A DNA stretch of 64,000 nucleotides from positions 806,001-870,000 of the forward strand of contig NZ_CP079095.1 of the NCBI RefSeq assembly GCF_019285515.1. The letters are read 5' to 3'. Positions 48,311 to 58,300 of the stretch are shown in pieces. This DNA comes from Methylococcus sp. Mc7. GTDB taxonomy: Bacteria; Pseudomonadota; Gammaproteobacteria; Methylococcales; Methylococcaceae. The number at the start of each line of letters is the position of its first letter. The first letter of the stretch is position 1. A program made the translations under genes and the position numbers. The notes below the pieces were generated by a model. That model ran no database searches and was not told the DNA's origin. It saw nothing but the letters and a program-made list of their open reading frames with translations.

Positions 48311-48515
48311 CTGTCTTGAAAAATCTATTCAAGCAAAGTCAATCAGTTGAAATCAGGAAAATTCTCCGCTCAGGTAGGGTGGATAAGCGTAGCGCATCCA
48401 CCTCCGCGCCGACTCGAAGAGCAGCGAAGCTGACTCGAAGAGCAGCGAAGCTGAATTTGGCGGATGCGCTGCCGCTTATCCGCCCTACGATCCTCCATCT
48501 TCTTTTTCAAGACAG
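48311..48515. repeat. Nested inverted-repeat (MITE-like) element holding the 21-bp unit
   Basis: Outer arms CTGTCTTGAAAAA (48311-48323) and its complement (48503-48515) match at 13 of 13. Inner arms 48374-48402 and 48459-48488 form a long imperfect palindrome (GTAGGGTGGATAAGCG facing CGCTTATCCGCCCTAC). In the loop are two tandem copies (48413-48433, 48434-48454) of a variant of the pyrG/ispD 21-bp unit. CGCTCAG flanks the whole at 48301 and 48517. Confidence 0.85.
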
Positions 48516-48519
48516 ACGC

Positions 48520-49944
48520 TCAGTCCGCCGGGGCCTCATCCGCCTCCCCGGCCTGAGGCAGCAGCCATCCCGCCTCCTGCGCCGGGATGGCCTCGACGTC
48601 CTTGAGCTTGCGGGTCAGCACGCGGGTGCGGGTCTCCGCCTTGTCGATCGAGCTCGTCGCTTCCTCCAGCTTCTTGCGGGTATAGGCCAGGGCGTCACCG
48701 AACTTGGTGAACTCGGTCTTGACCGCCCCCAGGATGGTCCACACCTCCGAGGAGCGCTTCTCGATCGCCAGGGTACGGAACCCCATCTGCAGGCTGTTCA
48801 GCATGGCGGCCAGGGTGGTCGGGCCGGCCAGGGTCACCCGGTAGTCGCGCTGCAGGATCTCGGCCAGGCCCGGCCGGCGCAGGGCCTCGGCGTACAGCCC
48901 CTCGATCGGCAGGTAGAGGATGGCGAAGTCGGTGGTATGCGGCGGCTCGACGTACTTGTCGCGGATGGTGCGGGCTTCGTTCCTCAGGCGCTGCTCCAGC
49001 GCCTTGCCGTTCGCCTCGATGCCTGCATGGTCCGCGCTGTCCTGGGAATCCAGCAGCTTCTGGTAATCCTCGATGGGGAACTTGGCATCTATAGGCAGCC
49101 ACACCGGCGCATCGGTCGAGTCGCGGCCGGGTAGCCGGATCGCGAACTCGACCCGTTCCGCGCCATTGGGACGGGTCGCCACGTTCTTGCCGTATTGCTC
49201 CGGAGTCAATATCTGCTCCAGCAGGGCGTCGAGCTGCACCTCGCCCCAGGTGCCGCGGGTCTTGACGTTGGTGAGCACCCGCTTCAGGTCGCCCACGCCG
49301 GAAGCGAGGTTCTGCATCTCCCCCAGCCCCTTGTGCACCTGTTCCAGGCGCTCGCTGACCAGCTTGAACGACTCGCCGAGCCGCTGCTCCAGGGTGTTGT
49401 GGAGCTTCTCGTCGACGGTCTGGCGCATCTGCTCCAGCTTCTGGCCATTGTCGTTCTGCAGCGCCTGCAGCCTTTCCTCGATGGTGAGGCGCAGGCGTTC
49501 GATACTCTTTTCATTCGTCCCGGCGAGGGCATCGAGCTGGTTTTTCAGCAGCAGTCCGACGCTGTCGAGCTGTTCCTTCTGCACTTCGCCGAAACGCTTC
49601 AGCCCCACACCCATTTCCTCCCGTCCCTCGCGGGCATCGGCCTGGACCCGCACGAGCTTTTCGTCCACCAGGAGCCGCATCCGTTCGGCCTGATCCTGGT
49701 GCGCCATCTGGAACCGGCCGATCGCCCCGCCGATTTCCTCGCGGTTGTCGCGGGCAGCCCGGCCGATCTCGGCGCGGAGCTGGTTCAGCTCTTCGCGCAG
49801 GAGGCGCTCCATGCGTTCGCGCTCCGATGCGATCGACGCCAGCCGCCGCCCTTGGCGCAAACAAAGAAACAGGCACAGCCACAACGGCAGAACGATCCCT
49901 GCGAGAACTGCAACAGCAACATACGAAGCAAATCCTTCAGTCAA
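48520..49944 (-). CDS. rmuC: DNA recombination protein RmuC
   Basis: 474 residues. One N-terminal membrane helix (YVAVAVLAGIVLPLWLCLFLCL), a long coiled coil (about residues 30-215) and the RmuC nuclease-like domain: RGTWGEVQLDALLEQILTPEQYGKN, VWLPIDAKFPIEDYQ, FAILYLPIEGLYAEAL and LAGPTTLAAMLNSLQMGFRTLAIEKRS. RmuC limits inversion events at short inverted repeats in E. coli. Interestingly it sits beside a nested inverted-repeat element here. Confidence 0.95.
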   Translation of the reverse strand: MTEGFASYVAVAVLAGIVLPLWLCLFLCLRQGRRLASIASERERMERLLREELNQLRAEIGRAARDNREEIGGAIGRFQMAHQDQAERMRLLVDEKLVRVQADAREGREEMGVGLKRFGEVQKEQLDSVGLLLKNQLDALAGTNEKSIERLRLTIEERLQALQNDNGQKLEQMRQTVDEKLHNTLEQRLGESFKLVSERLEQVHKGLGEMQNLASGVGDLKRVLTNVKTRGTWGEVQLDALLEQILTPEQYGKNVATRPNGAERVEFAIRLPGRDSTDAPVWLPIDAKFPIEDYQKLLDSQDSADHAGIEANGKALEQRLRNEARTIRDKYVEPPHTTDFAILYLPIEGLYAEALRRPGLAEILQRDYRVTLAGPTTLAAMLNSLQMGFRTLAIEKRSSEVWTILGAVKTEFTKFGDALAYTRKKLEEATSSIDKAETRTRVLTRKLKDVEAIPAQEAGWLLPQAGEADEAPAD

Positions 49945-50097
49945 ATCAATTACCTTTTATCAATATGGAAATAGTCTAATCTTTCCAGGGCCGGCACATT
50001 GGGCTCGGGGACATCCTGTCGGCGCATCGACAACAAAAAGCGGGTACCGCCCGTTTCTCGCGGCGGCGCCCGAACGGACAAAGAAGGGGACCGCACA

Positions 50098-52998
50098 ATG
50101 TATACGACAAACCACCGTTTCAAACAGGGGATGGCGAGCGTCCTCGCCGTCTCCATTGCCGCTCTTGCCGGCATGGTCCAGGCCAAGGACCTGACCATCA
50201 CCTCGGCGTCCTGGAATGCGAAGACCAAGAGCCTGAGCCTTGCGGGGACCAGCGAAGACCGGGCCACGGTCACCCTGTCCAATGCCAGGACCAATGCGAA
50301 ACTCGCGTCGGTGACGGCATCCAAGAAGGGCGCCTGGAGCAAGACGCTCTCGAAACCGGCGGCCGTGCCATGCCGCGTTCGCGCGACTTCCAAGGACTCG
50401 GCGACCGAACGCGACGTCTCCAACGCTCCCGCCAATTGCTCCGGCAGCGCCCCCAACCAGCCGCCGACCGCCAACGCCGGCCCCGACCAGTCCGTCACCC
50501 TCGCCCAGGGCCAGAGCAGCGTCGCCGTCACCCTCAACGGCGGCGGCTCGTCCGATCCGGACGGCAGCATCGCGGCCTACCAATGGACCGGCAACCCCGA
50601 TCCCGCCGACACGGTCAGCCCCAGCGTCACCCTGACCGCCGGTACGTATGTCTTCACGCTCACCGTCACCGACGACAAAGGCGCGGCCAGCGCCGCCGAC
50701 ACGGTACGGGTCACCGTCGCCGCGCCGCCCGCCTCCTCCGGCGGTTCGATCAATTCCACCAGCGTCGGCTCGCTGGCAAAGGTCACCACCCCGGTGCCCG
50801 AACAATCCAAGGTCACCAGCAACAGCTACAGTGTGCTGGCCGTCAACGACCTGGGCATGCACTGCGTCGATCTCGACACCCGCATCGTCAACATCCTGCC
50901 ACCCTTCCAGGTGATGCTCGGACAGGTCATCCAAAAAGGCGCGAAACCGGTCATCAATCCGCAGGGGGTCGAGCTGTATTATTCGGCGGTATCGAATCCC
51001 AAAGACCCCATCCTGTCCCGGAACGACCTGTTCGACGGCATCGGCGCCGACGGCACGACCTTCAAGACCAACTTCTGGGGCAGCCTCGCCAATGGCGCCT
51101 ACGATGCCTTCTATCCGCCGCTGGACCAGCCGCCGCTGAACCTTCCGGCCGGCACGAAACTGGGCGATCTGGTGCCCGCCGACAAGGGGCTGCCCGTGCC
51201 GAACGTGGAAAGGCTCTATATCGGCAGCGACGGCAAGGTCAACAGCGGCGACGAGCAGCTCACCGTCGCCCAGCACGGCATGCCGGGATTTTCCGGTCCG
51301 TACGCGGCCAACGTTCCGCAGCGCGTCGAAGAGCATTACACCCACAAGCCGATGTTCGTGAACTTCCCCTTCGGCTATGTGGCGAACGGCGTCAACTGGT
51401 TCGAGGCGGCCGGTATCCCGATGGCGCCGTTCGACGACTTCGGCCGGCAGAACCCGTTCCCGCTGGTGAGGGTGCAAGCGAAGAGCGGCGATACGGTGCT
51501 TGCCACGGTGGATACGGTGCTCCCGGTATCGAGCGAAGCGAGCTGCACCAACTGCCACTCCGATCCCGCCGACGTGACGGGCAGCCGGTCGAGCTGGCCG
51601 ACCGACGCATTGCGGGGAGCCGGCCTGGAAGTCGCCACCAGCGTCCAGGACCCGGACACCAACAACCCCCGCAAGGTCAGCGTGGAGTACGCCGCCGACA
51701 TCAACATCCTGCGTCTGCATGACCTCCGCCAGGGCGCGAACTACGCCGATCCCACCGGAACGAAAGCGCCCTGTGACATCCTGGCCGCCAAACCCAACGG
51801 CGACGCCAACTGCCTGACCTACAAGGCGGTGGTACAGCACAAGCCGGTGGTATGTCAGAGCTGCCACTACACCCCGGCCCTGGACCTGGCCCAGGTCGGC
51901 CCGCAAGCCGGCGCCGTCGGCAGCCCCGCCAACGGCCGCAACCAGGTGGCGCACCAGAGCAACTCGCGGGTGATGCACAACCACCACGGCTCTTTCACCA
52001 ACCTGTTCACGGCCATTCCGGCGCCGGACCAGGACCCGGCGACCGGCGCCATCCGGAATCAGGCCGAACGCCTGACGGCACTGGAGCAGAACTGCTACCA
52101 GTGCCATCCAGGCAAGGAAACCAAGTGCCTGCGCGGCGCCATGTTCAACGGCGGCATGCTGTGCAGCGACTGCCACGGCGACATGAAACAGCTCGGCGCC
52201 GACTTCTCCACCGGCGTCTCCCCCAGCAATCCCGGCGCCTTCGTGCTGAACCAGGGCAACTTCTACGACCCGGCCAGCAGCCAGCCCAGGGTACCCTGGG
52301 CCAACGAACCCGGCTGCGGCTCCTGCCATACCGGCGATGCCAACGGCAACCTCGCGGGTTCGGCCAACGTGATCGCCAACAAGGTCGACAGCAAGGGCAA
52401 CAAGGACGGTATCCGCCTGCGCCAGGCCTTCCGCACGGGCGATGCCAAGGCGACGCCCATCGTGCCCACCAACAAGCGTTTCGCCGAGCCGGCCGTTCCC
52501 GCCCAGTTCAACGGCTTCGACAACCCCGGCGCGGGCAACCCCAAGCTGTACCGGGTCAGCACCGGCCACGGCGGAGTGATGTGCGAAGGCTGCCACGGCG
52601 CGACCCACGCCGAGTGGCCGAACGCCACGGCGAACGCCAACGACAACCTGGCTGCCGTGCAGTTGCAGGGCCACACCGGCACGATCACCGAGTGCACGAC
52701 ATGCCACACCGCCGGCAGCCTGTCGAGCAGCACCCAGGGCGGCCCCCATGGCATGCATCTGGTCAACGACAAACGCTTCTACGGCGATGCCCACGGGGAC
52801 TTGGCGGAAAACCAGAACGGCCAGGCCGGCGGCGGCACCTGCGGCGCCTGCCACGGCAGCGACCACCTCGGGACCGTGCTTTCGCGCGCGGCGGCCGACC
52901 GGAGCTTCTCGGTGGAAGGAAAAACCGTCAGCGTCAACGCGGGTCAGCCGGTGGCCTGCAATCTCTGCCACAGCCTGAGCAAGAGCTTCGAACGGTAG
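50098..52998 (+). CDS. Secreted nine-haem c-type cytochrome with a PKD domain
   Basis: 966 residues. A Sec signal peptide (MASVLAVSIAALAGMVQA) is preceded by MYTTNHRFKQG; the ATG at 50098 follows AAGAAGGGGA. Residues about 120-215 are a PKD/immunoglobulin-like domain (PTANAGPDQSVTLAQGQ, SSDPDGSIAAYQW, TVTDDKGAASAADTV). The rest has nine CxxCH haem sites: CTNCH, CQSCH, CYQCH, CSDCH, CGSCH, CEGCH, CTTCH, CGACH and CNLCH. It is probably periplasmic or on the cell surface, moving electrons; partner unknown. Isolated, with terminators downstream. Confidence 0.92.
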   Translation: MYTTNHRFKQGMASVLAVSIAALAGMVQAKDLTITSASWNAKTKSLSLAGTSEDRATVTLSNARTNAKLASVTASKKGAWSKTLSKPAAVPCRVRATSKDSATERDVSNAPANCSGSAPNQPPTANAGPDQSVTLAQGQSSVAVTLNGGGSSDPDGSIAAYQWTGNPDPADTVSPSVTLTAGTYVFTLTVTDDKGAASAADTVRVTVAAPPASSGGSINSTSVGSLAKVTTPVPEQSKVTSNSYSVLAVNDLGMHCVDLDTRIVNILPPFQVMLGQVIQKGAKPVINPQGVELYYSAVSNPKDPILSRNDLFDGIGADGTTFKTNFWGSLANGAYDAFYPPLDQPPLNLPAGTKLGDLVPADKGLPVPNVERLYIGSDGKVNSGDEQLTVAQHGMPGFSGPYAANVPQRVEEHYTHKPMFVNFPFGYVANGVNWFEAAGIPMAPFDDFGRQNPFPLVRVQAKSGDTVLATVDTVLPVSSEASCTNCHSDPADVTGSRSSWPTDALRGAGLEVATSVQDPDTNNPRKVSVEYAADINILRLHDLRQGANYADPTGTKAPCDILAAKPNGDANCLTYKAVVQHKPVVCQSCHYTPALDLAQVGPQAGAVGSPANGRNQVAHQSNSRVMHNHHGSFTNLFTAIPAPDQDPATGAIRNQAERLTALEQNCYQCHPGKETKCLRGAMFNGGMLCSDCHGDMKQLGADFSTGVSPSNPGAFVLNQGNFYDPASSQPRVPWANEPGCGSCHTGDANGNLAGSANVIANKVDSKGNKDGIRLRQAFRTGDAKATPIVPTNKRFAEPAVPAQFNGFDNPGAGNPKLYRVSTGHGGVMCEGCHGATHAEWPNATANANDNLAAVQLQGHTGTITECTTCHTAGSLSSSTQGGPHGMHLVNDKRFYGDAHGDLAENQNGQAGGGTCGACHGSDHLGTVLSRAAADRSFSVEGKTVSVNAGQPVACNLCHSLSKSFER

Positions 52999-53015
52999 CA
53001 CACCGGGACTGGCAA

Positions 53016-53049
53016 CGCTCGCGGCCGGCCCAGAAGCCGGCCGCGAGCG
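53016..53049. terminator. 14-bp GC hairpin after the cytochrome gene
   Basis: CGCTCGCGGCCGGC (53016-53029) pairs perfectly with its complement at 53036-53049. No T-run follows; it may protect the mRNA end. Confidence 0.6.
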
Positions 53050-53074
53050 GTAAGGCCTCGCACAGTCTCTGCCG

Positions 53075-53114
53075 GGCGTTTCCGACTCGAGGCCGGAAAC
53101 GCCTTGCTTTTTTC
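53075..53114 (+). terminator. Rho-independent terminator after the cytochrome gene
   Basis: GGCGTTTCC (53075-53083) pairs with GGAAACGCC (53095-53103), followed by TTGCTTTTTTC. It ends just inside the convergent GGDEF gene. Confidence 0.85.
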
Positions 53115-54882
53115 AGGCGACGAAAAAGCCTGTCTCATCCCCCGCCAGCAGGGCGGCGATCCGCTCCGGCGGCAGCGACTCCCCGAGCAGGCAGCCTTGT
53201 CCCCGGCGGCACCCGCGTTCCAGAAGAAAAGCCACGTGCTCCGGAGTTTCCACGCCGGCGGCGACGACGTCCATCCGCAGGCTCTTGCCCATGGCGATCA
53301 TCGCAGTGATGACGGCTGCATCGTCCGAATCGGGATCGAGGTCGCGGACGGATGACATATCGATCTTGAGTTCGTCGACCGGAGACCGCCGGAGACGCCG
53401 CAAGGAGGCATCGCCCGTGCCGAAGTCCCCTACCGAAAAGCGGACTCCCCAGTTGCTGAGGTCCCGCAGCACGGCCAGGGTGTGCGCGGTATTCGCCATC
53501 AGCATGCGCTCGGTGATCTCGAATTGCAGATTCTCCGCCTCCAGGCCGCAGGTCCCCAGGACGCTCATGATTCTGTCCTTGAGCTGCGGATCGTCGAGTT
53601 CGCGCGGCGACAACCTGAATGAGAGGCACAAATCGTGAAACCCTTGGGCCCGCCACACCGTCGCGTGAGCACAGGCGGTGCGAAAAACCCAGGCACCGAT
53701 CTGCACGATGAGCCCGGTCTCCTCCGCCAGGGGGATGAAATCGTCCGGCGGCACGGTTCCGAGCTCGGCATTGTGCCAACACGGCGATACCTCCAGCGCT
53801 GCAATCCCGCCGCTTCGCAGATCCACGCGGGGCGCATAGCTCAGGCTGAGTTCTCCCTTGGGCAGAGCGCATCGGAGGTTTCTCTCGATTTCCTGCCGCC
53901 GGTAAGCCTGGACGTTCAATTCCGGTGAAAAGAACTGGTAATTGTTCTTGCCCCGCGACTTGGCGTGATACATGGCGGTATCGGCATTGCGCAGCAACTG
54001 CTCCATCGTGTCTCCGTCGGTCGGCGAGACCGCGACGCCGATGCTGACGCTGACGACGACCTGCTGCTCTCCGAACACGAAAGGCTGCGCCAGGCCGTCG
54101 AGGATTTTTTGCGCCACCAGGGCGCCGTTGAGCGTTTCCTTCGCACCGTTCAAGAGGATGGTGAATTCGTCGCCGCCGATCCGCGCCACGATATCGTTGT
54201 CGCGAACCGCGGCCCTGATCCTTTCCGCCGCCGCTCTCAGCAGCTTGTCACCGACGAGATGACCGAGGTTGTCGTTAATGGGCTTGAAGTTGTCGATGTC
54301 CAGAAACAGGAGCACGACCGGATTGCCGTCCCGCTCATGAGCGGCGATCGCCCGCAACAGGCGTTCGCAAAACAACTGGCGATTGGGCAGCCCGGTCACA
54401 CTGTCATAATGCGCTTTGATGTCGAGCTGCTCGATTGCCTTCTCGGCTTCGCTCCGGATCTCCGCATTGAGTCTTCTGGCATCCTCCAGCAGCCGCCGTT
54501 CACGCTGCAGCAACACCTCGACGATGCTGTGGGGAGTCAGCATACCGACGAACGAACCGTCGCGCTCGAGCACCGCCAGGGGCATTCCAAGGGTCTGGCC
54601 GCGATCGCCGACGGCGTGGATCAACTGGTCGAGCGGCACATCGGATGCCACCGGGGGCGGCACCCGCGGATCGATCAGGTCGGCGAAAATCCGCTGGGGA
54701 AACCGGGCGATCTGGTGCTCGGTCACGAGCCCCAGAAACAGGCCGCCACCGCCCTGCTCCTCCGTGTGGAAAACCGCATAAATCGCCGGACTCCGGCGGT
54801 CTCTCGGCGGGCGGGCGTCGGCCTCGACACGAACGACGATCCTGCTGTCGCACAAAGCATCGCGGGCGCGGACAAGAGTCAC
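53113..54882 (-). CDS. CBS-like/GGDEF/degenerate-EAL signalling protein
   Basis: 589 residues. An N-terminal region (about 10-130) resembles a CBS pair (LAVLERDGSFVGMLTPHSIVEVLL), then a coiled coil, then a diguanylate cyclase domain with intact RIGGDEFTILLNG near residue 240. The EAL domain that follows has lost key residues: the E-x-L signature reads EVSPCW, the DDFGTG loop reads GDFGTG, and QGY is QGC. It should make cyclic-di-GMP but probably not degrade it. No membrane helix is seen. The GTG start overlaps the stop of a small upstream gene (GTGA). Confidence 0.9.
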   Translation of the reverse strand: MTLVRARDALCDSRIVVRVEADARPPRDRRSPAIYAVFHTEEQGGGGLFLGLVTEHQIARFPQRIFADLIDPRVPPPVASDVPLDQLIHAVGDRGQTLGMPLAVLERDGSFVGMLTPHSIVEVLLQRERRLLEDARRLNAEIRSEAEKAIEQLDIKAHYDSVTGLPNRQLFCERLLRAIAAHERDGNPVVLLFLDIDNFKPINDNLGHLVGDKLLRAAAERIRAAVRDNDIVARIGGDEFTILLNGAKETLNGALVAQKILDGLAQPFVFGEQQVVVSVSIGVAVSPTDGDTMEQLLRNADTAMYHAKSRGKNNYQFFSPELNVQAYRRQEIERNLRCALPKGELSLSYAPRVDLRSGGIAALEVSPCWHNAELGTVPPDDFIPLAEETGLIVQIGAWVFRTACAHATVWRAQGFHDLCLSFRLSPRELDDPQLKDRIMSVLGTCGLEAENLQFEITERMLMANTAHTLAVLRDLSNWGVRFSVGDFGTGDASLRRLRRSPVDELKIDMSSVRDLDPDSDDAAVITAMIAMGKSLRMDVVAAGVETPEHVAFLLERGCRRGQGCLLGESLPPERIAALLAGDETGFFVA

Positions 54883-55208
54883 AGGGTTTCATCCTCGATC
54901 AGAATTTCAGCGTTGAGATCCAGTTGCATGATCTCCTCCGATCCCATCAGGGGCTTGATCCGCTGGAGCACGAACTGGACCAGATAATCCTGGGGAACGC
55001 GGCGCAGAAACGCACGCCGGACCAGAATGTCGCCGATCACATCGTCATCCAGCTCGATGTGTTCGAACGGCGACACGACCAGAAGCTCCAGAGCCTTCCG
55101 GAAGGCCGCGCAACCGATCGGCGCCTCGCGGCCGTCGGAAATCGGGGGTATGTTGAACTCCTTGACCCGAACCCGAAGCAAGTGTTTGAAATTACGATCA
55201 AAGCTCAT
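54879..55208 (-). CDS. Small protein of unknown function coupled to the GGDEF gene
   Basis: 109 residues from the ATG at 55208 with a GGGGAGATG ribosome region. I recognise no family. It is soluble, acidic and mainly helical-strand mixed: FKHLLRVRVKEFNIPPISDG, LELLVVSPFEHIELDDDVIGDILV, VPQDYLVQFVLQRIKPLM, MQLDLNAEILIEDETL. Overlap with the GGDEF gene by four bases suggests a partner or sensor for that protein. Confidence 0.75.
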   Translation of the reverse strand: MSFDRNFKHLLRVRVKEFNIPPISDGREAPIGCAAFRKALELLVVSPFEHIELDDDVIGDILVRRAFLRRVPQDYLVQFVLQRIKPLMGSEEIMQLDLNAEILIEDETL

Positions 55209-55388
55209 CGATTCATCTCCCCAGGAACGAATCTGACGAATTGAAGTTCTCCCAGGCGGTGGCATATAAACGCAGAGAACACCACGGCGACGGAGGGCCT
55301 TGCCGAAGGCCGTGATCCGCGGCCCCCTCTATGCGGTACGGCCTTCAACACGTTATTGTATTGACATTTCTCTCCAGGGACACTCTCG

Positions 55389-58300
55389 ATGAACGACGAC
55401 GCCATGCATGGCCTCGGCATAGCCGGTTTCCGCTACCCCGACCTCCACGAACCCGAAAAGCTTCGGCTTCTGCACGAGGCGTTCGAAGACTGGGCACGGC
55501 AGCGGGACCCCGATCTGATCGCAGCATTCCAGGACTACCGTGCGTCGAACGGTACCGACATGGCGCCCGAGGCCATCTCGGAACTCCTGGTAAAGATGGC
55601 TCCACATGTGGGAGAGTTCGTCGCCCGCCTCTTCGGCGTGGAGGCGGAGCGCGAACGGCAGATGGCCGAAATTCGGGACAGCTTCGCCACGATCTTCGGC
55701 TTCCGTAGGGAAATCGTGGCGAAATTGCCCAGCCGCTTCAAGAACGTGACCACTGCGGACTGGGATGTCGCCGGGCTGACGGCGAAGATCGACGTTCTCG
55801 TCGACGCCTTTGCTCCGGAATACGCGGCCTCGGACCGCGAGGCGGCGGTGTCCAGGCTCGGCCTGGCGCTGCGGGATCTCCAGGCGCACTACGAGGCGGA
55901 AGCGAAACAGCCGGGCAGCGGCCCGCTCACCGAGCCTGAAGTCCGCATCGCCAAACTTCGCGCCCAGATCGGCGCCCATCCGCGCGGCGCCGCCTGGAAG
56001 GATGTGGCCGCCATGGGCGATGCCGATTTCGCCGCCGGCCTGCTCGGGGAATTCGAACGCTGGTGCTTCGCCGCCAGCCGCGACGACCGCCTCCGGCCCC
56101 ACGTCAAGGACTGGGTGAGCTTCAAGGTTCCGGCCAGGACCGACTTCGAGCACCTGGTCCACCACGTCGTGGAAAACCGCAACGGATACGGCGTCTGGGC
56201 CGCCGAACCCGGCCACCACCGCCGCCGCGACGGCTTCGGCCTGACCGATCCGCGCTTCCCGGAGCGCAGGGTCCTGTACGAGGTCGATCACTGCATCTAC
56301 TGCCACGACCGGGACACCGACTCCTGCTCCAAGGGCATGCGCAACAAGAAGGACGGCGGCTTCAAGAGCAACCCGCTGGGCGTCCACATCACCGGCTGTC
56401 CGCTGGAGGAGAAGATTTCCGAGATGCACTGGCTCAAGCGCCAGGGCGACAACATCGCGGCCCTCGCGCTGGTCACGGTGGACAACCCGCTCTGCCCCGG
56501 CACCGGCCACCGCATCTGCAACGACTGCATGAAGGGCTGCATCTACCAGAAGACCGAGCCGGTCAACATTCCGCAGATCGAGACCAACGTCCTCACCGAC
56601 GTGCTGTTCATGCCCTACGGCTTCGAGATCTACAGCCTGCTGACGCGCTGGAATCCGCTCAACGTCAAGCGCCCATACGCCCTGCCCTACAACGGTAGGA
56701 ACGTGCTGGTGGCCGGCATGGGACCGGCCGGCTACACCCTCTCGCACTATCTGGCGAACGAGGGCTTCGGCGTGGTGGGCATCGACGGACTCAAGATCGA
56801 GCCGCTGCCGGTGGAGCTGGTCGGCGACGAACACCGCCCGCCGGAGCCGATCCGCGACTTCGGCGCGCTCTACGAAAGGCTGGACCGGCGCATCATGCTC
56901 GGCTTCGGCGGCGTCGCGGAATACGGCATCACGGTGCGCTGGGACAAGAACTTCCTCAAGGTCATCTATCTGAACCTGCTGAGGCGCCGGAATTTCCGCT
57001 GCTACGGCGGCGTGCGCTTCGGCGGGGCGATCACGATCAACGAGGCCTGGGATCTGGGCTTCGACCACATCGCCATCGCCTCGGGCGCCGGCAAGCCCAC
57101 CCTGATCGATCTGAAGCACAACCTGATCCGCGGCATCCGCAAGGCTTCCGATTTCCTGATGGCCTTGCAGCTCACCGGCGCGGCCAAGGAATCCTCGCTG
57201 GCGAACCTGCAGGTCCGGCTGCCGGCCGGCGTCATCGGCGGCGGACTCACCGCCATCGACACCGCCACCGAGCTGCTGGCCTATTATCCGGTCCAGGTCG
57301 AGAAGATCCTGCACCGCTACGAGAAGCTCTGCGCCGCCTACGGAGAAGACGCGGTGCACGCCCGCTACGACGCCGAAGAGATCGGGATACTCGACGAATT
57401 CCTGGCGCACGGCCGGGCGATCCAGGCCGAGCGGCGGCGCGCCGAGGCCGCGGGCGAGACGCCGGATTTCCTGCCGCTGCTGAATCGGTGGGGCGGCGCC
57501 ACTTTGTTCTACCGCAAGGGCATCAAGGATTCGCCCGCTTACCGGCAGAACCACGAGGAAATCAAGGAAGCCATGGACGAAGGCATCGTGCTGGCGGAAG
57601 GCTTGAGCCCGCTGGTTGCGCTGGAAGACGACCACGGCCACCTCAAGGCGGTGCGCTTCGAAAAGCTGGAGGAACGGGAAGGCCGCTGGAAGCCCGTCGG
57701 AGAAATCGAGGTCCCGCTGCGGAGCCTCTTCATCGCCGCCGGCACCTCGCCCAACACCATCTACGAATCCGAGCATCCGGAAACCTTCGAGATGGACCAC
57801 AAGTTCTACAAGCGCCACGAGCCCGCATGGGTGGGTGAGACGCCCGGTCTGGTACCGGTACAGGACGAGGCCTGGCCCAAGATCGGCAAGCCGGCACCAT
57901 TCACGTCCTATCACCGCGGCGGCAAGTTCATCACCTTCTACGGCGACAACCATCCGGTCTATGCCGGCAACGTGGTGAAAGCCATGGCCAGCGCCAAGGA
58001 CGGCTACCCCTACATCGTCCGCCTGTTCGAACAGGAGCTGAAGCGGCTCGACCCCGCGGAACAGCCCCACCGCGACCGAAACCTGCAGGCATTCCAGGCG
58101 GTCATCGACGATGCCCTGACCGCCCGTATCGTGGCGGTGAACCGGCTGACGCCGACCATCATCGAAGTGGTCGTCCGCGCCCCCGCCTCGGCCAAGCACT
58201 TCCAGCCCGGCCAGTTCTACCGGGTACAGAACTACGAGGCGCTGGCCCCGGTGGTGGAAGGCACGGTGCTCGCCACCGAGGGCATCGCCCTCACCGGCGC

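Noticed and set aside
49960-53001. 1013-residue open frame antisense to the nine-haem cytochrome
   Set aside because: It mirrors codon bias of the + strand gene, has no start signal or family features, and the + strand product has nine haem motifs and a signal peptide.
55361-55366. TTGACA as a -35 box for the large oxidoreductase gene
   Set aside because: The matching -10 would fall on the start codon at 55389, leaving no leader or ribosome site, so I did not annotate a promoter.
55353-58199. 948-residue minus-strand open frame opposite the large oxidoreductase
   Set aside because: A high-GC shadow frame rich in Ala, Val, Gly, His and Asp with no domain; the + strand frame is clearly coding.
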